This document shows, piece by piece, positions 1 to 6,489 of a stretch of DNA of 27,563 nt. The stretch comes from CAYNEI01 sp964396185 (lineage in GTDB: Archaea; Thermoplasmatota; SW-10-69-26). The number at the start of each line of letters is the position of its first letter. Within the stretch, counting starts at the first letter, position 1. The stretch covers positions 1 to 27,563 of the forward strand of contig CAYNEI010000033.1 in NCBI GenBank assembly GCA_964396185.1, in the 5' to 3' direction. Under the pieces are notes generated by a model. That model was not told the origin of the DNA, made no database searches, and saw nothing but the letters and a program-made list of their open reading frames with translations. The position numbers and the translations under genes were made by a program.

Positions 1-148
1 CGCCGCCTGCGTTGAAGTGCGCATCCTCGTCCACCTCGATGGTGGCCTCCACCGACCCATCCTCGTGGAGCTCCAGGGCCTCGATGCCGATGTGGCGGGT
101 GAAGCCGGTGGTGGGCCAGGATTCAGGCGCGCGAGGGTGCGGGGTCAC
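1..148 (-). CDS. Partial hotdog-fold (PaaI-like) thioesterase candidate, N-terminal part
   Basis: The reverse strand reads an open frame of 49 codons from a GTG at 148 to the window edge, with residues TGFTRHIGIEALELHEDGSV early and HFNAGG at the edge. An N-terminal strand-rich segment followed by H-x-N-x-x-G-G resembles the start of PaaI/YdiI-type hotdog acyl-CoA thioesterases, where this motif precedes the central helix. Only about a third of such a protein is visible, so the assignment is tentative. The frame stays open a few codons upstream of the GTG, so the exact start is uncertain. It is divergent from the HD-domain gene. Confidence 0.5.
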   Translation of the reverse strand, partial: MTPHPRAPESWPTTGFTRHIGIEALELHEDGSVEATIEVDEDAHFNAGG

Positions 149-170
149 GCTCCTGCATCCGGACCAGCCA

Positions 171-183
171 TTAGAGTCTTAAG
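171..183 (+). promoter_or_regulatory. TATA-like element of the HD-domain gene
   Basis: An AT-rich patch ending in CTTAAG lies about 25 nt before the ATG at 208 in an otherwise GC-rich region. That spacing is typical of an archaeal TATA box driving a leaderless transcript, so it supports the ATG at 208 over the GTG at 184. Confidence 0.5.
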
Positions 184-207
184 GTGACGGCCCCGCTTGC
201 CCCCGCC

Positions 208-786
208 ATGACCGACCAGGCGCCTTCAGACCACACGGTGCTCAACTTCCTCTTCGAGCTTGGCCAGCTTAAGCGGATCCCGCGTACGGGCTGGTTCCGG
301 GCCGGCGTGGAGCGGCCCGAGTCCGTGGCTGACCACAACCTGCGCGCTGCCCAGCTCGCCTACGTGCTCGCCGAGATGGAGGGCCACCCGGAGCCGGAGA
401 GGGTGTGCACCATGGTCGTCTTCCACGAGATCGGGGAGACGCGCGTGGCCGACGTGGACACGGTAGGAGCCCGCTACATCGAGAAGGCCGAGGCGCGCGC
501 CGCCCAGGACCAGCTCGGAGACTTGGGCGCCATGGGCGAGGACCTCTACGAGCTCTGGGACGACGTGGAGCACCAGCGCACCCAGGCGGGGATCATCGCC
601 AAAGACGCCGACAAGCTCGAGGCGGCCCTCACGGCCAGAGAGTACATCGTCACCGGCCACGCCGACGCCCAGGTCTGGATCGACTCCACGCGCGAGATGC
701 TCGAGACCGAGTCGGCCCGGCGGCTCATCGACGAGATCGACGAGGCCGATCCGACGGCGTGGTGGCGGGAGCTCGACGGGCGGTGA
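208..786 (+). CDS. HD-domain phosphohydrolase, HDDC2/YfbR-like (5'-deoxynucleotidase family)
   Basis: The 192-residue product has the sequence LKRIPRTGWFRAGVERPESV followed by ADHNLRAA, then VVFHEIGETRVADVD. The order H...HE...D is the metal-binding signature of the HD superfamily, and the LKR-x-PRTGW lead-in is characteristic of the HDDC2/YfbR branch, whose studied members dephosphorylate deoxyribonucleoside 5'-monophosphates. A later Asp within KDADKLEAAL fits the closing HD aspartate. The protein is probably cytoplasmic and metal dependent; the substrate is inferred from family only. I prefer the ATG at 208 because a TATA-like element lies about 25 nt upstream; a GTG at 184 would add eight residues. 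Length fits the family. Confidence 0.85.
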   Translation: MTDQAPSDHTVLNFLFELGQLKRIPRTGWFRAGVERPESVADHNLRAAQLAYVLAEMEGHPEPERVCTMVVFHEIGETRVADVDTVGARYIEKAEARAAQDQLGDLGAMGEDLYELWDDVEHQRTQAGIIAKDADKLEAALTAREYIVTGHADAQVWIDSTREMLETESARRLIDEIDEADPTAWWRELDGR

Positions 787-865
787 ACTCGCCCGTTGCG
801 GGCGGAGGGGAGCAAGCCCGTTCCCGCGGGACCCATAGGCCTGGAGGGCCAACCTTGCCGGGACC

Positions 866-1327
866 ATGGTCAACGTGCTCGTCGCGTATGCGACCCCGGA
901 TCTGGACGATGGCGTGCTCCCACGCCTCTTGACATGGATCCAGGACCGGGGCTTCGACCCGCTCCCAGTACGCATCGGGAAGGACAAGCTGCTGGACTGG
1001 ATCCCGTTCGACCAGGCCGTGGTCGCGGTCTCGCTGGCCGAGGGGGTCCACCAGGAGGCCTTCGCACGGTTCGTGCGCGAACACCGGGCCACCCTGGAGG
1101 CCAAGCCGTCCCTCTTCCTCTCCTTCGAGAACCCCGCCCTGCCCGCCGATGAGCAGGGGCCAGACCGGGAGGCCTACGTGCTCGAGGAGCTCGAGCTTGC
1201 CACCGGATGGCGGCCGAGCCAGGCCTGGATGCTGGACGCCCTCGATGCGTCCGCGGCGGACGTCGCGGCCGTCGGGCCTCAGCCTGCCCTCGATGCCCCC
1301 GTAGAGAGCTCGGAGCGGCGCCCGTAG
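866..1327 (+). CDS. Flavodoxin-like domain protein (HemG/flavodoxin_5-like)
   Basis: The 153-residue protein begins MVNVLVAYATPDLDDGVLPRL, resembling the first strand and phosphate loop of a flavodoxin fold. It continues with FDQAVVAVSLAEGVHQEAFA, then FVREHRATLEAKPSLFLSFE, which closely follows the pattern of HemG-type (flavodoxin_5) proteins. FMN binding is inferred, not shown: the first loop lacks a clear T/S-rich phosphate-binding motif. The last twelve codons and the TAG stop lie inside a 73-bp sequence repeated exactly at 2525-2597, so the native C-terminus may have been altered or regenerated by a duplication or integration. Seventy-nine bases separate it from the HD gene. Confidence 0.7.
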   Translation: MVNVLVAYATPDLDDGVLPRLLTWIQDRGFDPLPVRIGKDKLLDWIPFDQAVVAVSLAEGVHQEAFARFVREHRATLEAKPSLFLSFENPALPADEQGPDREAYVLEELELATGWRPSQAWMLDALDASAADVAAVGPQPALDAPVESSERRP

Positions 1328-1363
1328 GGTGTATGTGCCATCGTTTGTGCCATCTAGGGCACC
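1291..1363 (+). repeat. 73-bp direct repeat, copy 1
   Basis: These 73 bases are identical to 2525-2597. This copy covers the last codons and stop of the flavodoxin-like gene plus 36 bases downstream. It contains two GTGCCAT heptamers. The two copies bracket 1,161 bp that carry the exported-protein gene. Confidence 0.95.
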
Positions 1364-1740
1364 GATTTTCTGGAAGGTGTACGGGGAGGCCCAGTACGCA
1401 GGCCTCCCCAAGGTTTCCCTGCGCCGCCGGGTGGACCCTCAGCGGGACCTGGGACAGCGAAAGGAGGTCGGTATCCTAGGGACCGAGGGTGAGAGGCAAA
1501 GCGCGCGTCCAGAGGCCTCAGCTGAAGAGCGGCCGGCACAGACATATGCGATCTACATCCATTCCTCTTGGGGCTGAAATATGATGGATAAAGCCCTGAT
1601 GCCGCGGGTCGCAATCCTGACTAGCTCTAGAGAGCGAGCCCGGCGATGGAGGTGGCACGAACGGTGATCCCGAGTGCCCCCTCACTTTCGGATGGTTCGG
1701 CCCTACGCCAGCCGAGATCTGCAAAGGGGAGGTGGGCTAG
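1328..1740. other. Intergenic region with hairpin and AT-rich patch
   Basis: This 413-bp stretch holds no convincing gene. It contains the tail of the 73-bp repeat, a perfect hairpin at 1383-1409, and an AT-rich patch near 1574-1592 that could be a TATA element for the exported-protein gene, implying a long leader. A strong Shine-Dalgarno-like GGGGAGGTGG ends seven bases before the ATG at 1741. A 22-codon ORF at 1599-1667 (MPRVAILTSS...) is too short to support. Confidence 0.5.
1383..1409. other. Perfect 9-bp stem inverted repeat (hairpin)
   Basis: GGGGAGGCC at 1383-1391 and GGCCTCCCC at 1401-1409 are exact reverse complements separated by nine bases. It lies just after the flavodoxin-like gene. 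It could be a 3' processing or termination structure or a protein-binding dyad; no T-run follows it on either strand. Confidence 0.6.
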
Positions 1741-2451
1741 ATGATGCGTGGCCCGCCGGAGCTTTTCCCTGTCGTCGTTGGTTTGCTCCTCCTCGGACTC
1801 ATGGCAGCGTTGTTCTCGGTCTCGGCGGGCCCGGAAGATCCTACCGGAGCGGTGAACGAGTCCGGCCACGTCGACGATGCGGTGGACGTTCTGCAACGCT
1901 CAGATCGCTCTGCCGGGGAGTGCCCAGCCTATGCGCCCAGCGAGCCACGACCGCTCGTGCGGATCCGCGCCGACCGTCTGGCTGCGTGGACCGTGGCCCC
2001 CGCCAGTGGGCAGGGCGCGCTTCCATCCGAAGCGTACACGGTGGATGAGGCGAACCAGACGATCCGCCTCCCCGAAGCTGTGAACGGGACCACTGTTGCG
2101 TTCGCCGAGGTCGCGGCCGAGGGGGCGGGCACAACGCTCGTCCCCCTCCGCTGCGAAGCCCCCGTGGAACTCGACCTGGCTGGACCAGAGGGCGCCTCAC
2201 ACTGGCTGCGCCTCTACCCGGAGGACCATGGGAACGGGACGTTCGAGATCCTCCACCCACCTTACCAGCCCGGGGAATCTGCGTGCCGGCTCGACTGGAG
2301 CTACCGGGATCAAGCGAGGACCAGCGAACTTGTCCAGCACCCGCTCTACCCAGGCGATGTCGCAGAGGTAAGCTACCATGGGGAGGATGGTTGCCCTGGT
2401 GCGATGTTCGTGTACGAGCACCTGGCCCGTTGGACCATCCTTGCCACGTGA
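1741..2451 (+). CDS. Exported or membrane-anchored protein of unknown function
   Basis: The 236-residue product has one hydrophobic segment (LFPVVVGLLLLGLMAALF, about residues 8-26) followed by an acidic extracytoplasmic region with no further membrane helices. The rest is beta-rich by composition and contains four cysteines (ECPAY, LRCEA, ACRLD, GCPGA) that could form two disulfides outside the cell, plus several N-x-T/S sequons. I do not recognise the family. The start is an ATG (a second ATG follows directly) seven bases after a GGAGGTGG-type ribosome-binding site, unlike most neighbours, which look leaderless. It is the only gene between the two 73-bp direct repeats and could be cargo of a small inserted segment. 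Confidence 0.7.
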   Translation: MMRGPPELFPVVVGLLLLGLMAALFSVSAGPEDPTGAVNESGHVDDAVDVLQRSDRSAGECPAYAPSEPRPLVRIRADRLAAWTVAPASGQGALPSEAYTVDEANQTIRLPEAVNGTTVAFAEVAAEGAGTTLVPLRCEAPVELDLAGPEGASHWLRLYPEDHGNGTFEILHPPYQPGESACRLDWSYRDQARTSELVQHPLYPGDVAEVSYHGEDGCPGAMFVYEHLARWTILAT

Positions 2452-2524
2452 CGAACCGGCCGTGTGTTGCCCTCCGGTGCCCATGCAGTCCGTTGAGAGT
2501 GGCCGTAGGCTCTAAACCTACCCG

Positions 2525-2597
2525 CGATGCCCCCGTAGAGAGCTCGGAGCGGCGCCCGTAGGGTGTATGTGCCATCGTTTGTGCCATCTAGGGCACC
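2525..2597 (+). repeat. 73-bp direct repeat, copy 2
   Basis: Exact second copy of 1291-1363. It ends directly against the TATA-like element of the fic gene, so its two GTGCCAT heptamers, plus a third just beyond it, lie in the fic promoter. Confidence 0.95.
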
Positions 2598-2609
2598 TTT
2601 ATGTGCCAT
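2569..2609 (+). promoter_or_regulatory. fic promoter with TATA-like box and three GTGCCAT heptamers
   Basis: GTGCCAT occurs at 2569-2575, 2581-2587 and 2603-2609, and the partly complementary GGGCAC lies at 2591-2596. A TATA-like CTTTATGT sits at 2597-2604, about 30 nt before the ATG at 2632. Heptamers on both sides of the TATA element look like an operator for a repressor; this is inference from layout. Confidence 0.5.
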
Positions 2610-2631
2610 GAAGGGGTGCTTTCTATGCCAG

Positions 2632-3723
2632 ATGTCGACCGAGCTGGACCCCGGAGCGTTCCGGATCACGGACGAGACCGTGCGCCGCCCGGTTCGAGAG
2701 AGCTTCGAGCCTGTCTACGAGCTCGCCAGCCACGTGCATGACCAGCTGCGCGCCGTCGAGCGCGCCGACCAGGAGCTGGCCTACGTCCAGCTCGACGCCG
2801 TGGAGGCCAGGCGCTTGGTCGAGGAGGCGCTCACGCGCAACGCCTACGGGACCGCGAGCATCGAGGGCAACCCCCTGACCCTGGACGACGTGCGCAAGCT
2901 GCTCGAGCGCGGGGACGTGCCGGAGGCGGTGAGCCGCCCGGAGGAGCGTGAGATCGTCAACCACGCCGCCTACATGCAGGACCTCGACGCTCATCCTCCC
3001 CCGCGCACGCCGGCCGAGGTGCTCGACCTGCATGCCCAGCTCTTCGACGGCGTGCTCGAGGACGCTGGCACGTTCAAGCAAGAGCCCAACTTCATCGGCC
3101 ACCGGCCCAGCTACGAGGTCCGGTTCATCCCAGCCACGCCGGAACGCGTCGAGCCTGAGCTGGCCAATGCCCTGGAATGGTTCCACAACGCCGACGAGCA
3201 CCCGCTCGTGCGCGTGATGGTCTTCTTCCACGAGTTCCAGTCCATCCACCCGTTCCGGGATGGCAACGGGCGAGCCGGCCGGGCCATCGCGACCCTACAG
3301 CTCGCAGCGCTCGGCTACCGCGGTGTCCGCTACGCGCTCATCGACTACGAGTTCAACGAGGATCGCGACGCCTACTACGAGAACCTCTCCGCCGTCGAAA
3401 GACAGGGCTTCGACTACACGCCGTGGATCTCGTTCATGGCCGGCGTTCTCAGACGCACGTGGGAAGGGGCACTGGACCGCTACCACTTCGAGCAGGGTCT
3501 GCCTGAGGGGCTCCCGGAGCGAGCCAAACAGGTCGCCCGGTGGTTCGCTCGCATCGACCAGGAGGAGCCGGGCAGGGAGGTCCAGTTCGCCGATGTCCAC
3601 AAGGCCTTCCCCCACGTCGCCGAGCGGACCCTTAAGCGCGATCTCAAGCGGTTAAGGGAGGCCGAGGTCGTGGCGATGGAGGGAGAGCGCAAGGGGGCGC
3701 GCTACCGCTTCGCCATGGGGTGA
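2632..3723 (+). CDS. Fic family protein (class II AMP-transferase) with C-terminal winged helix
   Basis: The 363-residue protein carries the Fic motif HPFRDGNGRAGR at residues 206-217, with the catalytic His and all phosphate-binding residues present. Fic enzymes transfer AMP from ATP to a hydroxyl side chain of a target protein. A Fic_N-like region contains TASIEGN at residues 74-80, matching the (S/T)xxxE(G/N) inhibitory motif, so the enzyme should be self-inhibited by Glu78. The C-terminal ~70 residues (AERTLKRDLKRLREAEVV) look like a winged helix, as in many prokaryotic Fic proteins. I chose the ATG at 2632 because it lies about 30 nt after the TATA-like box; an upstream in-frame start would translate the promoter repeat. 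The target is unknown, and no partner antitoxin is adjacent. Confidence 0.92.
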   Translation: MSTELDPGAFRITDETVRRPVRESFEPVYELASHVHDQLRAVERADQELAYVQLDAVEARRLVEEALTRNAYGTASIEGNPLTLDDVRKLLERGDVPEAVSRPEEREIVNHAAYMQDLDAHPPPRTPAEVLDLHAQLFDGVLEDAGTFKQEPNFIGHRPSYEVRFIPATPERVEPELANALEWFHNADEHPLVRVMVFFHEFQSIHPFRDGNGRAGRAIATLQLAALGYRGVRYALIDYEFNEDRDAYYENLSAVERQGFDYTPWISFMAGVLRRTWEGALDRYHFEQGLPEGLPERAKQVARWFARIDQEEPGREVQFADVHKAFPHVAERTLKRDLKRLREAEVVAMEGERKGARYRFAMG

Positions 3724-3756
3724 CGCCCGCGGTTGGCTCGATCGCGTCCGCCCTGG

Positions 3757-4170
3757 TTAGGCGTCATCGAACTCGAGGGCTGCCGAGTTGATGCAGTACC
3801 GCTGGCCCGTGGGCTCCGGGCCGTCGTCGAACACGTGGCCCAGGTGCGCATCGCAGCGCGAGCACTGGACCTCGGTGCGCACCATGCCGTGGCTTCGGTC
3901 CTCGAGCAACTGGACGCGGTCCTCATCGATGGGCTGGTAGAAGCTCGGCCACCCGCTGCCAGATGCGTACTTCGTGTCGCTCTCGAAGAGCGCTTGGCCG
4001 CAGCAGACGCAGTGGTACTGCCCGGTCTCGTCGTGCTTGTAGAGCGAGCCGGAGAACGCGGGCTCCGTGCCGCCCTGGCGGGTGATCTGGAACACCTCGG
4101 GACCGAGCACCGCGCGCCAGTCCTCGTCGGTCATCTCGTCGACCGGCTTGGGCAGGGCCTTGTCAGGCAT
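3757..4170 (-). CDS. msrB: Peptide-methionine (R)-S-oxide reductase
   Basis: The 137-residue protein reduces methionine-R-sulfoxide in oxidised proteins. Zinc-binding cysteines are at 54, 57, 103 and 106 (CVCC and CSRC), the conserved SGSGWPSFYQP lies at residues 70-80, and the catalytic Cys126 is in RYCINSAAL. The length is normal for a single-domain MsrB. No signal peptide is visible, so it acts in the cytoplasm. The ATG at 4170 is preferred over a TTG one codon earlier. A TATA-like CTCAAGTAG lies about 25 nt upstream, inside the 55-bp sequence duplicated around the assembly gap. The gene stands alone, convergent with fic, and fits the oxidative-stress set of this region. Confidence 0.96.
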   Translation of the reverse strand: MPDKALPKPVDEMTDEDWRAVLGPEVFQITRQGGTEPAFSGSLYKHDETGQYHCVCCGQALFESDTKYASGSGWPSFYQPIDEDRVQLLEDRSHGMVRTEVQCSRCDAHLGHVFDDGPEPTGQRYCINSAALEFDDA

Positions 4171-4205
4171 CAAGCGTGGATGGAGGGAGGGCTACTTGAG
4201 GCCGA
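4151..4205 (+). repeat. 55-bp gap-flanking duplicate, left copy
   Basis: Identical to 4306-4360 on the other side of the 100-N run. It includes the msrB start codon and promoter. Most likely both copies are one genomic sequence at overlapping contig ends. Confidence 0.95.
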
Positions 4206-4305
4206 NNNNNNNNNNNNNNNNNNNNNNNNNNNNNNNNNNNNNNNNNNNNNNNNNNNNNNNNNNNNNNNNNNNNNNNNNNNNNNNNNNNNNNNNNNNNNNN
4301 NNNNN
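4206..4305. other. Assembly gap (100 N)
   Basis: Exactly 100 unknown bases, a conventional placeholder length. Because identical 55-bp ends flank it, the true gap is probably absent. Confidence 0.98.
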
Positions 4306-4360
4306 GGCAGGGCCTTGTCAGGCATCAAGCGTGGATGGAGGGAGGGCTACTTGAGGCCGA
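4306..4360 (+). repeat. 55-bp gap-flanking duplicate, right copy
   Basis: Exact copy of 4151-4205. The truncated msrB start here is an artefact of the duplication, not a second gene. Confidence 0.95.
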
Positions 4361-4386
4361 TGGAGGAGACGGGGGGCTACCAGAGG

Positions 4387-4550
4387 TCAACACGGAGGCA
4401 CGGAGACACGGAGGGAACGGAGGTGGGAACCAGATCAGCGTCTGGAGGGCGCGAACGGACCGAGGGCCCCAGGAGCCACGGACACGTTCCGCACCAGTCG
4501 AGCTTTGCTCCGGCTTCCGTTCTCCGTTCCCTCCGTGCCTCCGTGTTGAA
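4387..4550. repeat. Inverted pair of ACGGAG-type short-unit repeats
   Basis: The left arm at 4387-4422 (starting TCAACACGGAGGCACGGAG) and the right arm at 4522-4549 on the opposite strand are the same sequence, except that the left arm has one extra eight-base ACACGGAG unit. A related, more degenerate copy lies at 19204-19241. The whole stretch 4361-4623 between msrB and the membrane protein gene holds no gene I can support. Confidence 0.8.
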
Positions 4551-4623
4551 CCGTGCATCTCTGTGTCTCCATCCCCTCCGCTTGAGCCGCCTCTTTTCTA
4601 CCTGGACCCCTTAGGCCACTGCC

Positions 4624-5355
4624 ATGCGTACGCCTTCGATGCTCGGCGACCTCCTGCCCATCGCCGTGCCTGGCTTCCTGGTGGTGGGCGCCCTCTCGGT
4701 GCTCGTGCGGCCCACGGTCATCGGGGATCTGGCCTTCACCGGCTCCTGGGTCTTCCTCGTCATGGGCGTTGCCACCGGGACTCTGGTTATCGGCTACCTG
4801 CTCGCCGGCCTCCAGGAAGCCCTGTCCACACGCGTCTCGGCCTTCGCCCTGCCACCCGCCTCGCACCTGGACTGGAGCGAGCACGCCGTCGTGCTCCCAG
4901 CCCCAGCTGTCGAGCGCGCTGGGTACCGGTGCGGGGAGGGCGGCGTGGTCGTGCCCCTTGGGACCGCCTATGCCCTGGAGCGCGCCCTCAGCGGCGCCTG
5001 GGGCACCCCCGAGGGAGCCGGATGGGATCGGGTCGCCTACCTCCAGCGCATCGCCATGGCACTGGGCCTCTCAGCGCTGCTCGGCCTGGGCTTCCTGGCC
5101 GTGGCTTTGGCAACGGGCTCGCTCAACCCAGGCATCCGATCCCATGGCGGTGCGGTGCTCTTGCTTGGTGCGGTGTCGAGCTGGCTGGTGGCGCTCAAGG
5201 CAAGCCGCAGCCGCAGCGAGGCCGTGCTCGACCTCCTGGCAGATGCCCGCGCGCTCCTGCTGGACCGTGGCGAGCAGACCGAGGTGCGCCGCTGCCTCAA
5301 CGAGATCGGTATCGAGCTCACCGAGGAAGGCATGGGCCTCAACGTCGCGCGCTGA
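4624..5355 (+). CDS. Four-helix membrane protein of unknown function
   Basis: The 243-residue protein has hydrophobic segments at about residues 10-29, 38-62, 143-164 and 172-190, arranged as two pairs around a soluble loop of about 75 residues. The C-terminal ~50 residues are charged and helical (SRSEAVLDLLADARALLLDRG) and probably cytoplasmic. I do not recognise the family. The ATG at 4624 follows a T-rich TATA-like patch (CTCTTTTCTACC) about 30 nt upstream and has no clear Shine-Dalgarno site. It stands alone between repeat-bearing intergenic regions. Confidence 0.65.
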   Translation: MRTPSMLGDLLPIAVPGFLVVGALSVLVRPTVIGDLAFTGSWVFLVMGVATGTLVIGYLLAGLQEALSTRVSAFALPPASHLDWSEHAVVLPAPAVERAGYRCGEGGVVVPLGTAYALERALSGAWGTPEGAGWDRVAYLQRIAMALGLSALLGLGFLAVALATGSLNPGIRSHGGAVLLLGAVSSWLVALKASRSRSEAVLDLLADARALLLDRGEQTEVRRCLNEIGIELTEEGMGLNVAR

Positions 5356-5633
5356 TGCGTTCGTGCGTCCTGGGGGCCCTACAAGCTGGCAACCTGACAA
5401 CCCGACAACCTCGGGTGGGACCACCAGGCGCACGAGGCGCACCAAGGGCCACGAATAGAGCGGCAGAAGGGGACCGTGAGGGGCCCCAGGTCCCTGGTGG
5501 CCCGTTGTGTCCGCTGAGGTCTTCGTGGTCGGGCCCCAGAGACGACCCTTCGCACCCGACCCGAGGAGCTAAATGTCGCCACGTGAACGCAAGCCAGGAG
5601 CTGGCCTAGATCCGAGCCTTCCTGATCGCCTGT
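5356..5633. repeat. Intergenic region with 8-bp and 9-bp degenerate tandem units
   Basis: At 5390-5413 three eight-base units run in tandem (CAACCTGA, CAACCCGA, CAACCTCG). At 5422-5448 three nine-base units follow (CACCAGGCG, CACGAGGCG, CACCAAGGG). A TATA-like GCTAAATG at about 5568-5575 precedes the lipoprotein-like gene. No gene is evident before about 5610. Confidence 0.7.
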
Positions 5634-6446
5634 TTGATGCTGAGCGCCGGTGCGGCCGGCTGCCTGGGGGACTCGACGGACACCGGGCGTTCGACCGATC
5701 CTACAGATGAGACACAACAGGCCGCTCCCCCTAGCACGCTCGCCTTCGGCGGCTGCCAGGAGCAGCTCGGGGCCTGGGAGGGGATGGACTACGACACCGT
5801 CGCACCCTACCTACCAGAGGGCTTCCACCCGGATGGCTTCGTTGGCGACGACAACACCGGCCGCAACGTCACCTTCTACCTGATCGGGTTCGTGTGCACC
5901 GAGCCAAGGGATGCGGCCGTACTTTTCCCCTGGATCCCAGCGATCCCGCCGGATGAGCACATCAACCCGGAGGCCTTCTACCACGCCGTCTCTCTGCCCT
6001 GCATCGCCGATCCCGTGACGACAGAGGTGCTGCGCGCCTGGGGCGCTCCGTGCACGCCAGGCGAGCTCGGCATCCAGCCCCAGGCCCACACACCGGCCGG
6101 CGCAGCATGGACCTTCTCAGCCGAGAACCCGAACACCACCATCCGCCTGCAGGGCAGCGGGCCGGCCACCGATCTCCCGGCGGGGCCCGAACTGATCCCC
6201 ATGTTCCAGACCGCCGATGGCCAGCTGTGCGCGGTCATCGATGCGCTGATCGGCGTCCACGAGCACTGGCAGGAAGGGCCGTCCACCCTGGAGGTGACCG
6301 GAGAGGTGGGCTTCCCGGTGCCATCGGGGCCCGGCAGCGGGCTTTTGGCACCCGGCGATCTCACGCTCGAGCTCACCCACGTCTCCACGCCGCCCCCGGC
6401 CACCGGCGCCGGGGGAACCTGTCCGGGTGGAACGGGTTCTGGGTAG
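5634..6446 (+). CDS. Secreted, probable lipoprotein of unknown function; start codon anomalous
   Basis: The 270-residue frame begins at a TTG (5634) followed by an ATG. The same frame is open upstream from 5610 and reads IRAFLIACLMLSAGAAGCLG, a complete lipoprotein-type signal with a lipobox-like AAGC, but its first codon is ATC. Either translation starts at an unusual codon, or an ATG was lost or miscalled, or a truncated signal is used. The mature part contains a low-complexity Thr/Asp linker, then LPEGFHPDGF and several cysteines. The LPEGF sequence loosely recalls acetoacetate-decarboxylase-like folds, but I do not assign it. The final codons approach the promoter of the next lipoprotein gene, so the two are close but probably separately transcribed. 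Confidence 0.6.
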   Translation: MMLSAGAAGCLGDSTDTGRSTDPTDETQQAAPPSTLAFGGCQEQLGAWEGMDYDTVAPYLPEGFHPDGFVGDDNTGRNVTFYLIGFVCTEPRDAAVLFPWIPAIPPDEHINPEAFYHAVSLPCIADPVTTEVLRAWGAPCTPGELGIQPQAHTPAGAAWTFSAENPNTTIRLQGSGPATDLPAGPELIPMFQTADGQLCAVIDALIGVHEHWQEGPSTLEVTGEVGFPVPSGPGSGLLAPGDLTLELTHVSTPPPATGAGGTCPGGTGSG

Positions 6447-6460
6447 CAACCCCCGCAGGA

Positions 6461-6468
6461 TTGATATT
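6461..6468 (+). promoter_or_regulatory. TATA-like element of the Asp-box lipoprotein gene
   Basis: TTGATATT lies 22-29 nt before the ATG at 6490, in a GC-rich context and without a Shine-Dalgarno site, supporting a leaderless start. Confidence 0.55.
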
Positions 6469-6489
6469 CCAACAACCCCACCCACCCCC

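Noticed and set aside
1599..1667. 22-codon ORF MPRVAILTSS... after an AT-rich patch
   Set aside because: Too short, spacing to the AT-rich patch is too small for a leaderless start, and no homology is apparent.
4306..4360. Second, truncated msrB start after the gap
   Set aside because: It is the exact 55-bp contig-end duplicate of 4151-4205.
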